Assembly: GCA_036558265.1 (NCBI GenBank)
Contig: DATBFY010000600.1
Location: 1 to 7,338 of the forward strand
Origin: RYN-433 sp036558265
Lineage (GTDB): Bacteria > Planctomycetota > Phycisphaerae > Tepidisphaerales > Tepidisphaeraceae
DNA length: 7,338 bases
Direction of reading: 5' to 3'
In this document: positions 7,312 through 7,338 of the stretch, piece after piece
Layout: every line of letters begins with the position of its first letter
Position numbering within the stretch: the first letter of the stretch is position 1
Notes under the pieces: generated by a model
Databases searched by the model: none
What the model was told of the DNA's origin: nothing
The model's input: only the letters and a program-made list of their open reading frames with translations
Translations under genes and position numbers: made by a program

Positions 7312-7316
7312 TCCTT
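7312..7316 (-). promoter_or_regulatory. ribosome binding site for the adaptor gene
   Basis: AAGGA on the minus strand (inside GGGAAGGAC) lies eight bases before the ATG at 7303, an ideal spacing. It decides in favour of this ATG over the in-frame TTG at 7321, which lies just upstream of the AAGGA. The remaining bases to the window edge (7317-7338) are too few to identify a promoter or an upstream gene. Confidence 0.7.
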
Positions 7317-7338
7317 CCCAAAGATGCCGCAACTGTAT

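Overview
The window is a strongly G+C-rich stretch of a Gram-negative-type bacterial chromosome. It holds three complete genes, all on the minus strand, and a possible gene fragment at the left edge. No rRNA, tRNA, CRISPR array, insertion sequence or phage gene is visible. There is no taxonomic marker. A secreted GH127 enzyme with an appended carbohydrate-binding-type domain, next to an RND efflux pair with Pro/Ala/Thr-rich tails, fits environmental polysaccharide degraders such as Planctomycetota; that assignment is inference. The diderm cell plan is better supported, because the efflux adaptor keeps the hairpin-tip residues used to dock a TolC-type outer-membrane channel.

Layout in transcription order (right to left). 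A lipoprotein periplasmic adaptor of an RND pump (7303-5951) is followed by an AcrB/MexB-type inner-membrane RND transporter (5954-2685). The two overlap by four bases (GTGA) and almost certainly form one transcription unit. A 121-bp gap (2684-2564) follows, holding a candidate sigma-70-like promoter and a long inverted repeat. Then comes a secreted GH127-family beta-L-arabinofuranosidase with a C-terminal discoidin-like domain (2563-95). At the left edge, a plus-strand reading frame ending at 70 may be the tail of a convergent gene; a minus-strand start at 16 is a competing reading.

How the genes work together. Adaptor and transporter would form two parts of a proton-driven tripartite pump that exports hydrophobic or amphiphilic compounds. 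The outer-membrane channel is not encoded between or directly after them, so it must lie upstream of the window or elsewhere in the genome. The GH127 enzyme would act outside the cytoplasm on arabinose-containing plant or algal glycans. It appears to be a separate transcription unit, with no sequence evidence for a functional link to the pump.

I did not find a convincing undescribed system here. The most interesting points are the secreted GH127-discoidin fusion, the inverted repeat overlapping its putative promoter, the pump operon without an outer-membrane factor, and the low-complexity tail of the adaptor.
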